A stretch of DNA of 64,000 nt, taken from Loxodes magnus. Lineage: Eukaryota; Ciliophora; Karyorelictea; Loxodida; Loxodidae. The notes under the pieces are model-generated. The model was not told the DNA's origin, ran no database searches, and saw nothing but the letters and a program-made list of their open reading frames with translations. Location: positions 310,001 to 374,000 of the forward strand of contig CAMPDV010000271.1 in the NCBI GenBank assembly GCA_946699065.1, read 5' to 3'. Below are positions 22,841 through 34,489 of the stretch, piece after piece (positions within the stretch are counted from its first letter, which is position 1; the number at the start of each line of letters is the position of its first letter). Both the position numbers and the translations under genes were made by a program.

Positions 22841-23430
22841 ATTAATTTGAAGTCACCTTTATTTATTTTTCCACGGATTAATAGTTTATTGTTAAGTAAT
22901 AGAAACTTCAAATTCGTCTGAATCAAGTCTATCATAAATCTTCAAGATTTTTAATTTATTTTTACTAATAGTTTCTTATAGATCAATTCCTATTCATTTC
23001 TTATTGAATTCATTGACTGCTCGCTAAATATGTGGAGCTTCTTTGTTTAGCTGAAATATTTTTTCCTTTAAATTTTTCCTTCTTGAGTACAATAAATTCT
23101 AAACATATTTTCCCATTGTTTTTCTATAATTCTTTTTTCTTTAAGTTTAAATTGGGAGCAATTCCGTACTTTATGTCCAGGTCTCTTGCAATATAAGCAT
23201 GTCATAATTTTTTTAGAGGAATATATTTTCAGTAACTCTGCTAATAGGTTGATTTTAGTTTCTAGCTCTTCCATTGTGATATTTCTTCCTATTTATTTTC
23301 AATTTTTTTGTTCTTATTAATTAATCATCAGGTATTCGATTTTCCTTTGGAGTTCTTATATTGTTCTTAGGAGTTTAAAATTTTCTAATTACATAGGTTG
23401 GATTTCTTAAAGTGTTTTTTACTGATCTTA
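22840..23430 (-). CDS. CCHC Gag-like gene, single diverged copy
   Basis: On the minus strand a coiled-coil lead (QLENFKLLRTIQELQRKIEY, then MEELETKINLLAELLK from ATG 23274) runs in one frame into the knuckle CLYCKRPGHKVRNC at 23199-23158, spacing CX2CX4HX4C, and a basic tail KEKRIIEKQWENMFRIYC. It matches the R-unit Gag family along its length but is well diverged from it and stands alone outside the R array. The 3' part looks decayed. Probable RNA-binding Gag or ORF1 product of a retroelement of unknown class. Confidence 0.5.
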
Positions 23431-24190
23431 ACTTGATTGAGATGCAATCTTTTAAGAAGATACTTTTGTAAAGAAATGTTCCATTTTTTATATATATAAT
23501 GATTATAATAAAATATAGATCTCTAGTGAATTAAAGATTTACTTTACTCTAGTTAATAAAAACAGTTTTTAGATAAAAACGAAAGAATTTTTTACTATAA
23601 ATAGCCTTTTTATAAATATCTATATCCTTAACTTTTCAAATAACTTTTAATTTTTAATATAAAATATAAGTAATTTTATATAGCTTTTATATTCATAAAT
23701 AAAAATAGAATATTTAAGCAAAGTATATACTAAAATGTATTATGAACTTATACTCTTTATAGTTAAATAATATCTAATTTTTCATATTTATTTAAAATGC
23801 TTTTGTTAGCTTATTAAATAACACTTCATAATTATCTTTATTTAGTATAAATAGCCCTAAGTAATATAAATTAATTTGCTTTATATAACTTTTAATCTAT
23901 TCTTTTTGAGAATTATATGAAGATCTTATCACATAAACTTTTTACAATTACTAAAAATTGCTATCTTTCACATCATTGGATTTAAGGCTAAGGTAAATTT
24001 TTAGGTTTATTCCCTCAAAATTTATTAAATACATAATAATTGCAAAGATTCTTGCTTAATTTAATCTTATATTATTTTAATGCTGCTAATGACAGTTAAA
24101 ATTATTGCTATAGATGGATTATTCTTATTCTTATTGATTTAAATTAACAATCTTGATAAACATTTCAAATTAAGTTCTAAGTTAGTTTTT
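23430..24190. other. AT-rich spacer
   Basis: No gene recognised. Confidence 0.4.
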
Positions 24191-24195
24191 ATCTA

Positions 24196-24480
24196 TGAAG
24201 ATGTAAACACCTCAAGATATAAAAATCTATATTATCGATATAACTAAAGAAAAGCTAATTTTTAAAGTAGTTTAAGCAAATGATTAATAAGCTTAAATTA
24301 GGTATTCTATCCATAAAAATCAGAAATAAAATTATATCTAGAGAAGGAATAATAATAAATATTTCTAATAATTTAATGCTAAAATTATTTAATAAGATAC
24401 TAATATCTACAAATTATCTAATCAATTATTAAGTTATTATATCCTTTATTTTTATTTAACTAAAGAAAATTATTTCATTA
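24196..24480 (+). CDS. Possible small unknown protein
   Basis: ATG 24196 opens MKMQTPQDIKIYIIDITKEK and stays open for about 90 codons with TAA/TAG as Gln, without TGA (LIFKVVQANDQQAQIRYSIH). Composition is protein-like, but in DNA this AT-rich such a frame can occur by chance. No family recognised. Confidence 0.22.
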
Positions 24481-24939
24481 AGCTTAAGTTTTTAATAAAT
24501 CAAGAGAGATATTAATATAATACTATAAAATTAAAATTAAGTCTTTTTATAAAAAATCTATGAATCTTAAAATAGTTTTGTGTGTTCTTTATTTTATCAT
24601 GTCAATTTAACTAAATTTATTTTTTTATGCATTAATTTTACTATTTTAAGCAAAATAAAGACTAACCTAAAAGTATTTATGTATAAAGATTTAAATAATA
24701 TCATATTTTTTAAATCAGAATTAATTATTTTTTATTTTATTTATATCTCTTAATTTAAAATTTTTATCTAAATATTCTATGCTTCTCAATTTTAATAAAA
24801 TCTATATTATTTAAATATTCGCTTTATTTATTAGATAAAATTAAAAATTTATTTCTATTTAAAACTAAAAGATAAAAATAAATAAGATTTTAGGGTTTAG
24901 TATATGCTTATAATTAAATAGATCATTTAAATTTATTTT

Positions 24940-25735
24940 TAATTTCTTTATTATTTAAATAATGCTTCTTTTGAACTATATTTCTTATATTATGATATTC
25001 TTTTCTGTTTTATGTATTTTTAACTTACTTATTTTCGTATTTTTCTACTCTTAATTTTAAGTCTATCAAATTTTCTATAATACAGATGCCTTTTTTTCCA
25101 TTCATAAACTTTTCATTAAGACTTTTTTTCTTCTATATGCCAACTACTAAATTTTTAAAACTAGTTTCTTTAATCCTAAATCCTTTAATTTTTATTTATG
25201 TAAAATCTTGCTAAAGCAAAAGAAAACATTTTTTGGCTCTTATTAATTTTATAGTGTTGGTTTGCTTTACTTTATTTTATTTTTTTATTTAAGTTTATTT
25301 TTCATTTTCGTATTTTTCCCTTCTCCAAACTAAAGTTTTTGGATTTGTTTATTATATTGCTTTTATATTATATCTCCATGTCTAATAATTTACCATCTCT
25401 TATCATTTTAAAATAAACAATTGTTTTCCTTGTCTACAAAGAAAATATCAATGAAATTTCCCTAGCATTATGATAGAAAGTCACTGCACTTTTTAGGATT
25501 ATTTTTAAATTTTTTAATTTTAGCCTAAAGAGTTTATTTTCATCATCATTTCTGCTTAGTATTAAATAAACTTCCAAAAGTAAAATTTTATTTTTAATTA
25601 TGCATAAAGATTTAGTCATTTTCAAGTGCTTCTTAACGTTATTTTTTGAACTAGGGCTTACATTTTCAAAGCCTTATTAATGCTGTACCAAAACTACTCA
25701 ACTTTTTCTACGATTTAATTGAATTTTTTTAAACA
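24940..25735 (-). CDS. Unknown basic protein, head to head with the 25.7-kb gene
   Basis: One minus-strand frame stays open for about 260 codons with TAA/TAG as Gln and TGA as Trp: KNNVKKHLKMTKSLCIIKN, RDGKLLDMEIQYKSNIINK, SQKMFSFALARFYINKN, SSWHIEEKKSQWKVYEWKKR. It is strongly basic and Lys/Asn/Gln-rich. A possible start is ATG 25625. Both TGG and TGA fall in Trp-like contexts (FSSWHIEE by TGG; KIRKWKIN by TGA). Its 5' end overlaps or abuts the divergent gene starting near 25744, so they may share a promoter. No family recognised. Confidence 0.35.
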
Positions 25736-25743
25736 AAAGGAAG

Positions 25744-28700
25744 ATGCTTAATAATTTCCAAGAGAGGTATATTAAAATGAATAATGCTTTTAAAAAGGAT
25801 ATAATAACAAAGATGCTAACTAGGATTATTAAAAGAATCTAGTAAAAGATTTAATTAAATTAAGGTAAAATCCTAGATTTCACTTCTAGATATAACTAAT
25901 TATAGGTAAATTATTTTTCTCTAAGTACTAAATTAACTATTTTAGATAAAATATATGAAGCACATTATATGAATAGCAATATTTTAGTCTATTTTTAATA
26001 GTCATTTATGAAATTGGTATATTGAGCAAGAATGGCTATATTTTAGTTATTAAACTATATTACATTGATAATTATCGTTAACTGAAAATTTTAACATTTG
26101 TAAATAATATGAATGTCTAAAATTAAAGTTAGAAGAAGAGAAAGTTGGATTTAAATCGATTGAACTAAATAGAATAAGAAGAGAGAGAAGAATTGTAGAT
26201 TATATTTTAAGGAAATAAGATGCTAAATATGAATTAGCTGCTAAAAAGTTAAGAGCGGAATTTACTATTAAAGAGAAAAATAAGGGATATAGCAATTTGA
26301 AAGAAGGCTAATAATAGAAACTTTAATTGACTCACAGTATTATATAAATACCAAATATAGAAAATGATAGGAACAGTTAATAAAACAAAAGTTAGAACGG
26401 AGTTTAACCGGAAATTATTCCCTTAAGTTTGAAAACGTAAAGTTTAAGTCAAGGATGTTAGCAAAAAAATCAGAATGAATCTTAGCATTAAGATAAGCAA
26501 TCTGACTTAAATTTACAATTTTAAGGACATAAAGAATAATAACAAAAAGGAAAATAAGAAAAATAAAAATATTAGCAAACATAATTAAAAATTAAGAATC
26601 TAAATAGGGGCAATAATCATCAAACATATCTAAACTAAAATTTATCAAAAGTTTTTGAAGAATAGATAAAGAGAAAAGACTATAGAAAATGCAAAAATTA
26701 AAGTACATTTAATAATTTAAATAAAATAGATTCCTTTAGAGAAGACAATTCCTTTTAAAATTTTAAATTATTATCTAAATCTTTTGATAATAAAAGTTTC
26801 TAAACTGATTTTTAAACTAGCAAAGAAGAAGGGAAAAAAAATATTAAAAAGTTTAAAGTAATAGTTATAACTAAGTAATGAAGATTATAAGCAGGAATAA
26901 ATAAATTAAAAATAAAAAAATCCAATAAACTTAAATGGTTTTTTACCAGAGAAGTGAAAAAAAGGAATGAAATAATAAATTTAACAATATTTAGAACAAT
27001 AAAATTAGAACTTTATTAGCCAAATAAAAATAAATGCCAATTTTAATGAAGACAAAATCAAATAATAAAAGAAAAATAAATTATACTAAAAGTAAGATTA
27101 AGAACAAATTTTATAAAATCCAAATTCAAATATCTTGAGAATTTCTATTTGCGATGAATATTAGAAAAATGAAAATAAAATCTAAGAAATAATTTCTGAG
27201 AAATTTAAGAAAGTTCAAATCTACAAGAACTTAGCTCCTTTAAATGATCTAAAAAGTGGTAAGCAAAGTTATAAAAAAGTAAAATGCTACTCCCTCAGTA
27301 ATAAAAACTCATAATATTAAAAAGATGATAAAGAAAATTAGATTCATAATATTTAAAATGAGCCAAGATAATTCTAAAAGATGTAATTGAACTTTTTTAA
27401 TGATAAAAGCATAAATGAAATTTAAGGTGATAATAGAAATTTTAGCATATTCAATGAGGAGTCGAGTAAAGGGATTGACATATAGTAAATAAAACTTCCT
27501 TAGATTTAAATAAACTCTAAAGATCAAGAAAAATAAGAAAAACCTTAATTAAAAAAAGAATTCCTAAACGGTTCTTTGGAAAATTGAAACGAAACTAATA
27601 AAAATGAGTTGAATAATAATTTAATTTAAGATAATCCTAATAAAGTAAGTTGGTAGGAATTAAATCATTTTAAAAAGTAATTCAGATAAATTGACCTTAG
27701 TAATCTTAAAAAATAATGGAAAAAAGAAATAAAAACTCCTTTACTATATTAGATTAAATAATCTAGTAGTCTAAGTAGTTCAAGTAGCTAAGAAATAAAT
27801 GATAGCACGGAAAATACTTTAGCTAGTTAAATTATTAGAGATCTATAAGATTTAATAAATTAAAATTAAAAAGTTTTGCTTCAAATGAAATTAAATAATC
27901 TATTAATAAACTAAACTGCACAACGAAAATTTTAAAAGTCATATTTAGACAAATAGTGTAAATTTATACTATTAAGCTTATTTAAGAAAATATTTAAAAT
28001 TAAATATCAACCTTTCCTTAATATCAACTTTGAAGAGAGAAAGAATATTAGTAAACTTTAAAATTCTCTAGAAAATTTAAATACTCATAAATCAATGAAG
28101 AAAAAAGAGCAAAATGAAAGGCTAGAAAAAATTGATATATTTTAAATAAAGTTTTAGAGTCATTAAAATTCACCGAAGAAGAAGGAAAGAGTTGAAAATT
28201 CAAAAAAAGTTCTCAAAGAGGCTATCATTTCTGAACATATTTAAAAAAATGAGTAGCTTTTCAAGCAATTTTTAGAGAACTAAGGAGTCGAAATTTCGAT
28301 ATGGATTAAATAGATTTTTTAAGAAACCTGCTTATAAAGACTTGAATAGGAAGGCAACAAATTTTATCTATTATTACCAAGAAAAATCCTATTTATAAGC
28401 AAAAAAATAAAGAAAATTAAAATAAAAAATTAACTTAAGAAACCACCTAAAGTGATTCCAACTTGCAGGATTTACTATTTTCTATAGTTGAAGATTTTGT
28501 AATTTAAATGAATGAATAAATTGGCCTGATACCAAAGCATGCTTTATAATAAATAAATTAAATCTTCTAAAATGAAAATATTCAAAAGTACTGGGATTTG
28601 ATTAGTCCTTTCGAGCAAAAAAGAATTTCTTTCGAAGCTTCTTAGTAGATGTAAGGATTTAATACAGATAAAATATAAAGATGCTTATTTCTTTCTTTAT

Positions 28701-29280
28701 TATTTCAAAATAGTTAATTCAAAAAGTTTGCCTCAAGTCCTAAAGAGTATTTCAAAAGGTTTACAATAAAAATTAGATAATTAACATCAAAATATTTTCT
28801 TCTGTTCTGCAAGTTACTTTACTATAGATATTTTTACTCAAGGAAGTGAGCTACAGGGATTTTCTTTAAGTTCAAAGTCAATTCTTCAAAGGAAATTATT
28901 AAAAATAAGAGGATGTAAGTTTTTAAATATTTAGCCTAATTATGATGGGATATCTAATAAATTATACTCTATTCATTTACTCAAAGATTTAGTTAACTTC
29001 AGAAATTCAAAGGTTTGGATAATACAAAATTACATATAAAACTTTAGTGATTAAATAGTAGAAAAAGCCAAATCATTATGGAGAAAGGAAAAGCTAATCA
29101 AGCAATAAAGAGAATTTATTCCTTTATGAATGAGAATAAATAACCTTAAATATAGTTATATCCTTTATTTAAATTAAGTTGCTTTAAGTTAAAATAAATT
29201 GATTTATCAAAGTCTTAAATTCAAATATTTATTTTTTAGTTATGAATAAAGTAAATATAGCAATCATAAATTTATATGGG
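25744..29280 (+). CDS. Large unknown protein, copy 1 (coiled coil, Q/N-rich middle)
   Basis: A probable start is ATG 25744 (MLNNFQERYIKMNNAF). The clearest part begins near 26010 (NWYIEQEWLYFSYQTILHW, then RRERRIVDYILRKQDAKYEL), a coiled coil, followed by a long Gln/Asn/Lys-rich linker and an ordered C-terminal part: FKQFLENQGVEISIWIKQIF, DLLFSIVEDFVIQMNEQ, KYWDLISPFEQKRISFEAS, TIDIFTQGSELQGFSLSS, CKFLNIQPNYDGISNKLY. Frame changes occur near 26000, near 26860 (an A run) and at 28452, the last explained by a candidate 17-nt intron. A diverged paralogue faces it at 37660-34490. About 1100 residues in all; no enzyme motif recognised. Confidence 0.5.
28452..28468 (+). other. Candidate 17-nt intron
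   Basis: GTGATTCCAACTTGCAG has GT and AG ends with a pyrimidine-rich CTTGCAG, and its removal joins AAA to GAT so that the upstream frame (LLLPRK...KPPK) continues as DLLFSIVEDF. The neighbouring parts of both frames are conserved in the paralogue. Very short introns are known in several ciliates. The paralogue has no clean AG at this point. Confidence 0.4.
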
Positions 29281-29299
29281 ATATATTTAAAAATATAAT

Positions 29300-31050
29300 T
29301 ATAATAACAATAATTTTAAATTGGTTTAAAACTCTATTAGTTAACTTTTCATCTAGTTGTTTTTAATTATTTATTAAACTTTAAAAGCTTGATATTAATA
29401 CTTAGATAAAATATCTACCAAGCTTAGAAATATTATTCTCAATTACTCTACACTCTTAATGCTTCTAGATTAAATTAGCTTTCATATGTCATTTACTAAG
29501 ATGTTTACTTATGTTATTACTTGCTCTGATAATTTTTCTCCAATATGTTCTATTTCCAGATATGCTTTAGATTATATTTTTAGTCTTGTTAAAATTTAGA
29601 AAAAAATGAACTTAAGAATCAAAGTCCAAAACTTGTTTTAAATCTTCTTTAATCTGCTTTATTTTTTCTCAAATATATAATTTAATTATTTATTATTATC
29701 TCTTTCATATAATTAAATTTATAGAGAAAGAAGAATAAATTATATTAAGGATCTGCATTTTTAATCCAAAAACTTTTATTTTTTATAAGTAAATATTTTC
29801 TACTTTTCGTTTGATGAATTACACTAGTAGAGTCTAATCATAGAATATTTATTAAATATAAATACAAAATAGATTTTCCTTCCATTCATATATATTTAAA
29901 GCATTTTTATACTTATTTTAGTGATATCTGAAGAAGTTGTTGCCATAAGTCTTATAATAATTGATTTAAAAAAATGTGATTGAGCTTATATTTAAATAAA
30001 ACGTTATTTTTGAAATTTATTTTTGAGTAAAATGAAATCTCCTCATTGTTTGAATACTTTCAGTCAATGATATATTTTTTATCATTTTTAGTATTTTAAT
30101 TCAAGTATAAGTTATTTCTATCTATAATCTTTAAATTATTGATTTTAATTTAGTTTTAACTTAATATATTTCGATTAGGGAAATTTGATTTATTCATAAA
30201 GTTTTTAAAATGATATTAAATAAATGTTTGATCTAAATGATTGAATTTATTTACATTTTATAAGATATTAAAATCTTAATAACAACTACTAAATTTACTC
30301 TAAGCTTGGTAAGTTTATTCAAAAGTTAATTAGAACTTTTCTTTGGAACATTTTAATTACTAGTTTTGCTTTATTTTTTAAATTAATTTTGATTATTTTA
30401 ACTTTAATACATTTCTTAGAACTAAGAGAAATCAAATATCCTGCGGATTTATTATTTAAAAGTCTGATCGAGCAAAAAGATTATCTAATTATTTATGAAA
30501 AATTATTATATTTAGGCATAAAATGCTAAATATTATGATTTCTAATTTTTTACTATAAAGCTTTAATTATTAAATTTTAATTAATGTCATTATATGGTAG
30601 TTATATCATAGTCTCCTTCATAATAATTGAAGATAATCTTTGAAGTAATTTTAAGTATAGTTATACTTTGATCTAATAAATTAATAGATTCTATTCTTAT
30701 TTAATTAAATAATTATAGTAGTACTTAGTACTTCAAATCAGTGCTTTTAGTTATGTATGCTTATGAAATTTTTTTAATTTATAGCGAAAATAATAAAATC
30801 TTTAATATGGCTCCTAGATAATTATCTTTGGCTAAATGCACAAAAAATTGTATAAATTAAATAAGAAATTTAAATATTCACACAAAAAGAAATCTACAAT
30901 GAAAATTATAAAAAGAAAGAATCAATCAAGAGAGATGGGAGTAAGGCTTTATATTTTAGATTATAACTTTAAATATTAGAAAATACTTTTAGCAATACTC
31001 TACATAAAAAGCTATTTAAAAGTGAAATATCTTAGTCTAATTTAACTCAA
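29300..31050. other. AT-rich stretch without a recognised gene
   Basis: Read on both strands by eye; no long protein-like frame or structured RNA was recognised. Confidence 0.35.
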
Positions 31051-31062
31051 TATTGTTAAATG

Positions 31063-31355
31063 GAAAAAAGAAAACCTTTAAAAAGTTAGTTCCTAAGCTT
31101 CTTTAAATCAAATAACGTTCTGAATTTCCATAAATTATGAATCATAGAAGCATTTAATTAGCAATAAATTAAAAATAATTGTTTAAATTATAAAAGAAAA
31201 TATCTAAGATAGTAATTCCAAAGAGTTACTTATATGAATCTAAAATAAAGAGAAATAATCATTTTGGAAATTAACTATTTAAGTGATGTAAAGCAATTCT
31301 AAATAATTTCATTTAAAGTATATATATTTCCGTTGGTTTTTTGTTTATAAATTTT
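31063..31355 (+). CDS. Possible small unknown protein
   Basis: ATG near 31063 opens MEKRKPLKSQFLSFFKSNN and continues for about 95 codons (NYKRKYLRQQFQRVTYMNLK; EIIILEINYLSDVKQF), with one TGA in a Trp-like context (HKL-W-IIEAF). Basic N-terminus and hydrophobic C-terminus (YIFPLVFCL). No family recognised; could be chance in AT-rich DNA. Confidence 0.25.
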
Positions 31356-31720
31356 TCTTAAATTTTAATATCGCCAGATTTGCAAGATCTGAGCAATAAA
31401 TTAAAAAAAATTAATCTCAATTAAAGAATATTAAAAAGTATAATAAAACATTATGGCAGGACTTAGAATAAAAATGTTGATGAAATTTTCAAAGTTAGAT
31501 TTAGAATATGTATTTAAAATGATTAAGTAACTCTATATCAGCTAATGATTATATTTTAATTTATTATTTAAATTATTTCTAAAATATAAAACTAGCATTT
31601 ATCATTATAAAGGAGTTCATATATAATTAGATTAAAAAAAGTAAAGAAGGCTTAAGAACGATAAAATTTAAACTTAAATAAATAAATTAAAGTTAAATTA
31701 TTTTAAATTATTAATTAAAA

Positions 31721-31775
31721 AAGCTGTGCACCATTGAGGAGCTACACGCTCTTTAATCTAAGTTATTTTAATAAG
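31721..31775 (+). mobile_element. Solo 3' tail of a SINE-like element
   Basis: CTGTGCACCATTGAGGAGCT followed by ACACGCTCTTTAATC and TTATTTTA matches the shared 3' tail of S1, S2 and S3, with no recognisable body upstream. It looks like a strongly 5'-truncated insertion. Confidence 0.5.
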
Positions 31776-31779
31776 CTAA

Positions 31780-32240
31780 TTAGAAAATAAAATTGAAATC
31801 AAAATAATTATCTTAATAATTTGATGATTATAGAAAATAAAATAGTAAGGCTAAAATAAATAGCAATCTATTTTATAATAAAATTGAAAATTGAAAATTA
31901 ATAAGGCTTTATATAAGCATTTTAAGATAAATTATTTAATCTTAGTGATTGCTATTAATTATGAAAAGAAAATCTTTTATTAATAAACAATATAAAATTT
32001 ATATCTAAAATAGCTAAAGGAGCTACTTGCAGTAAGAATGAAAAATTTCCTTTTTATTCGATATTTAAAGAAATATTAAGATGTAATGTGGCAGATTTTG
32101 TTTAATTATAATAGAATTATCCAATTGGCGATAACAAACTCGTTTCTCTTTAGCTCAACTAAATTAACTTAGATCTAATTACTTAAATAATTTCTAAAAA
32201 TATATTCTTTTAATAATTCTATTATTTATTATTATTAACT
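31780..32240. other. AT-rich spacer
   Basis: No gene recognised. Confidence 0.4.
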
Positions 32241-32249
32241 AAAAGTTTA

Positions 32250-32785
32250 AGAAATTTTTGCTTTCCTTGAATTTTTAACCAATTACAACTGTCTATTTTT
32301 ATCAAAGTTGCTTCCTCATTAATATTTTTATGCCATACCACTACATCTCTATCTTTATTTTCTCCATTTTATAATAATAAATTCTCAAGCTTTTACAATT
32401 TTCTTTTTATCTCAGTTCTTTCAAATTGCATTTTATTATTTTATTGATAGTCACTATATATTTCTTATTTTTTAGTAATAATTAGAAATTCTATTATTTA
32501 GTTGGTTTAAATTAGCACTACAACTGTTTCTGTTAATACTTTATTTTGAACGTGTTACTTCCTTGTAATATATAATTCTAAGGACAGTTGCTCAAATGTA
32601 TGTCAGCATTTTCTATCTGAAAGAACTTATATTATATCATCCTGCTGTTGAGAGTTTTATTCATTTTTTCATATTATTCATATACAGATTCATTTTCCTG
32701 CTCTATTTTTGAATAGTTTTCTAATTCATTAATAGTCTTTTACCTTAATTCGACGACAAAAACTAAGGTCATTTTTGTTTTTCTT
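32250..32785 (-). CDS. Unknown coiled-coil protein
   Basis: On the minus strand a frame with TAA/TAG as Gln starts at MTLVFVVELRQKTINELE and continues EQENESVYEQYEKMNKTLN, FFQIENADIHLSNCPQNY, TINKIIKCNLKELRQKEN, KMEKIKIEMQWYGIKILMRK. The N-terminal half is a coiled coil; later parts are basic. Layout recalls the Gag-like genes, but no zinc knuckle was found. Start and end are approximate. Confidence 0.35.
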
Positions 32786-32869
32786 CTAGCCTGACTTATC
32801 TAAGCCTTACTTTACTTTGTTTTTATGGTTTGTTTTTCTCCATATTCCCTGATTTTAAGAACTAATTCT

Positions 32870-34480
32870 ATTTGATTTTATTAAAATTAAAAGTTTCAAT
32901 AAAATATCAGAAAGTAAAGAGATATTTAAAAAGCATTTCTTTAACTTTTTGTTATGCTAAAAGTGAATTATTTTAAACAAAAATAATATTATAATTATTC
33001 ATAAATTGCTCACTAATGAATTTTGTCTTGCTGATAGAATTATCTTCTTAAATATTTGGTGGTTATTTAAAACACTGTTGTTGAAATCACATTATACAGT
33101 ATATTATAATAATAAACTATAAAAAGCAGACTTAATAGGTAAAATATATATCATAGCTATAGATGCCCTTTAATGCTTATTTTTATAAATTGCTAAATGC
33201 TCTTAGTGGTTCTATATAATATTTAGTATATTTAGCTTAGTCCTTTAGCTAATTTATTTGATGTTATGCAATTTTAAAGTATTAATGATGCTTAATATCT
33301 ATCTAGTTTCCTTTTTAATTTAGCTTAATTAATAATATCTTAGCATCAAAATTGATATCAGTGTTTTTATATCTCTTTTAGCAAATGAAAAATCTAAAAT
33401 AAATTAAAATTAGAATATAAAAAATAAAATAAGATGAAACAGCAAAAGATAACCCTTACCTAGCTCAGACTAAAATTAGTTTAACTATTAAAAGTAAATC
33501 TTAATATGTCTTTATGGTATAAGTATTAAACTTAATATATCTTCTGAAATAAAATACAATTAATTAATATTAAGTTCAAATACCTAAAATACTATTTTTA
33601 TTATATAAACCTATATTAAGCATTATTAACTTAATCAAAACTATTTATCTTAGTTATCTTAATTCTGTAAATCTCTATCTTAAAGAAACTTAGTATAAGT
33701 AAAATCTAATTAGTCTTGCTATTATTTAGTTTTATATTATATTTAAATTGCTATTAGAATGGTTTAGTTTACTCTCTAATTAAGCTATTGAGATATATTA
33801 GAAGTTTAGTTAATTATATACTTTATATATAAGATACTTATCTTCTTTAGTTTTTAAATAGCTAATTATTTTGCTATTGTATTTATATACTTTAAAAATA
33901 CCACACTCTTTTAACATTTAGTATGTTACTTTAATGAAATTTTATAGAGAACTGTTCTAAAATTGCAATGCCAATATAAACATGAAAGTCTCTTATTTTA
34001 ATAATAAGTTAATTATTCAAATTTGTAATATGTTATAGAGAAACCTATTATAATTATAGAATACCTGAGAGACTCTATCTATTCAAGGCTTTAATAAAAG
34101 TATTACTGTTTAGATAAAATTTGGTTTTTCTTAGTCTATAAACCTAAAATATTTCCCTAATATAGTATAATACTAGATATCCTATTAGTTTATTTCCAGG
34201 TATAAAAATGTGATTGTGATTTATAAAAATGTATTAACTTATTAAAAGCTATTTATTTATTAAGAAGAAAGATTCTAAAATAAAATTATAAGGTATTATT
34301 TCCCTCTTAAGCATTAATAGCACTATTATTTAATATATGAATATGACTCATTTTCATCTAAATTTAGTTGAAATTGATATTATGAGCATTTTGAAAGCTT
34401 TTTTATTAGTTAGAAAAAGATTAAATAAGCAAATGTAATTAAACTAAAATATTTTAAAATAATATCTAAATCATTTTTAA
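32870..34480. other. AT-rich stretch without a recognised gene
   Basis: No coding frame or RNA recognised. Confidence 0.35.
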
Positions 34481-34489
34481 CAGAATTGA

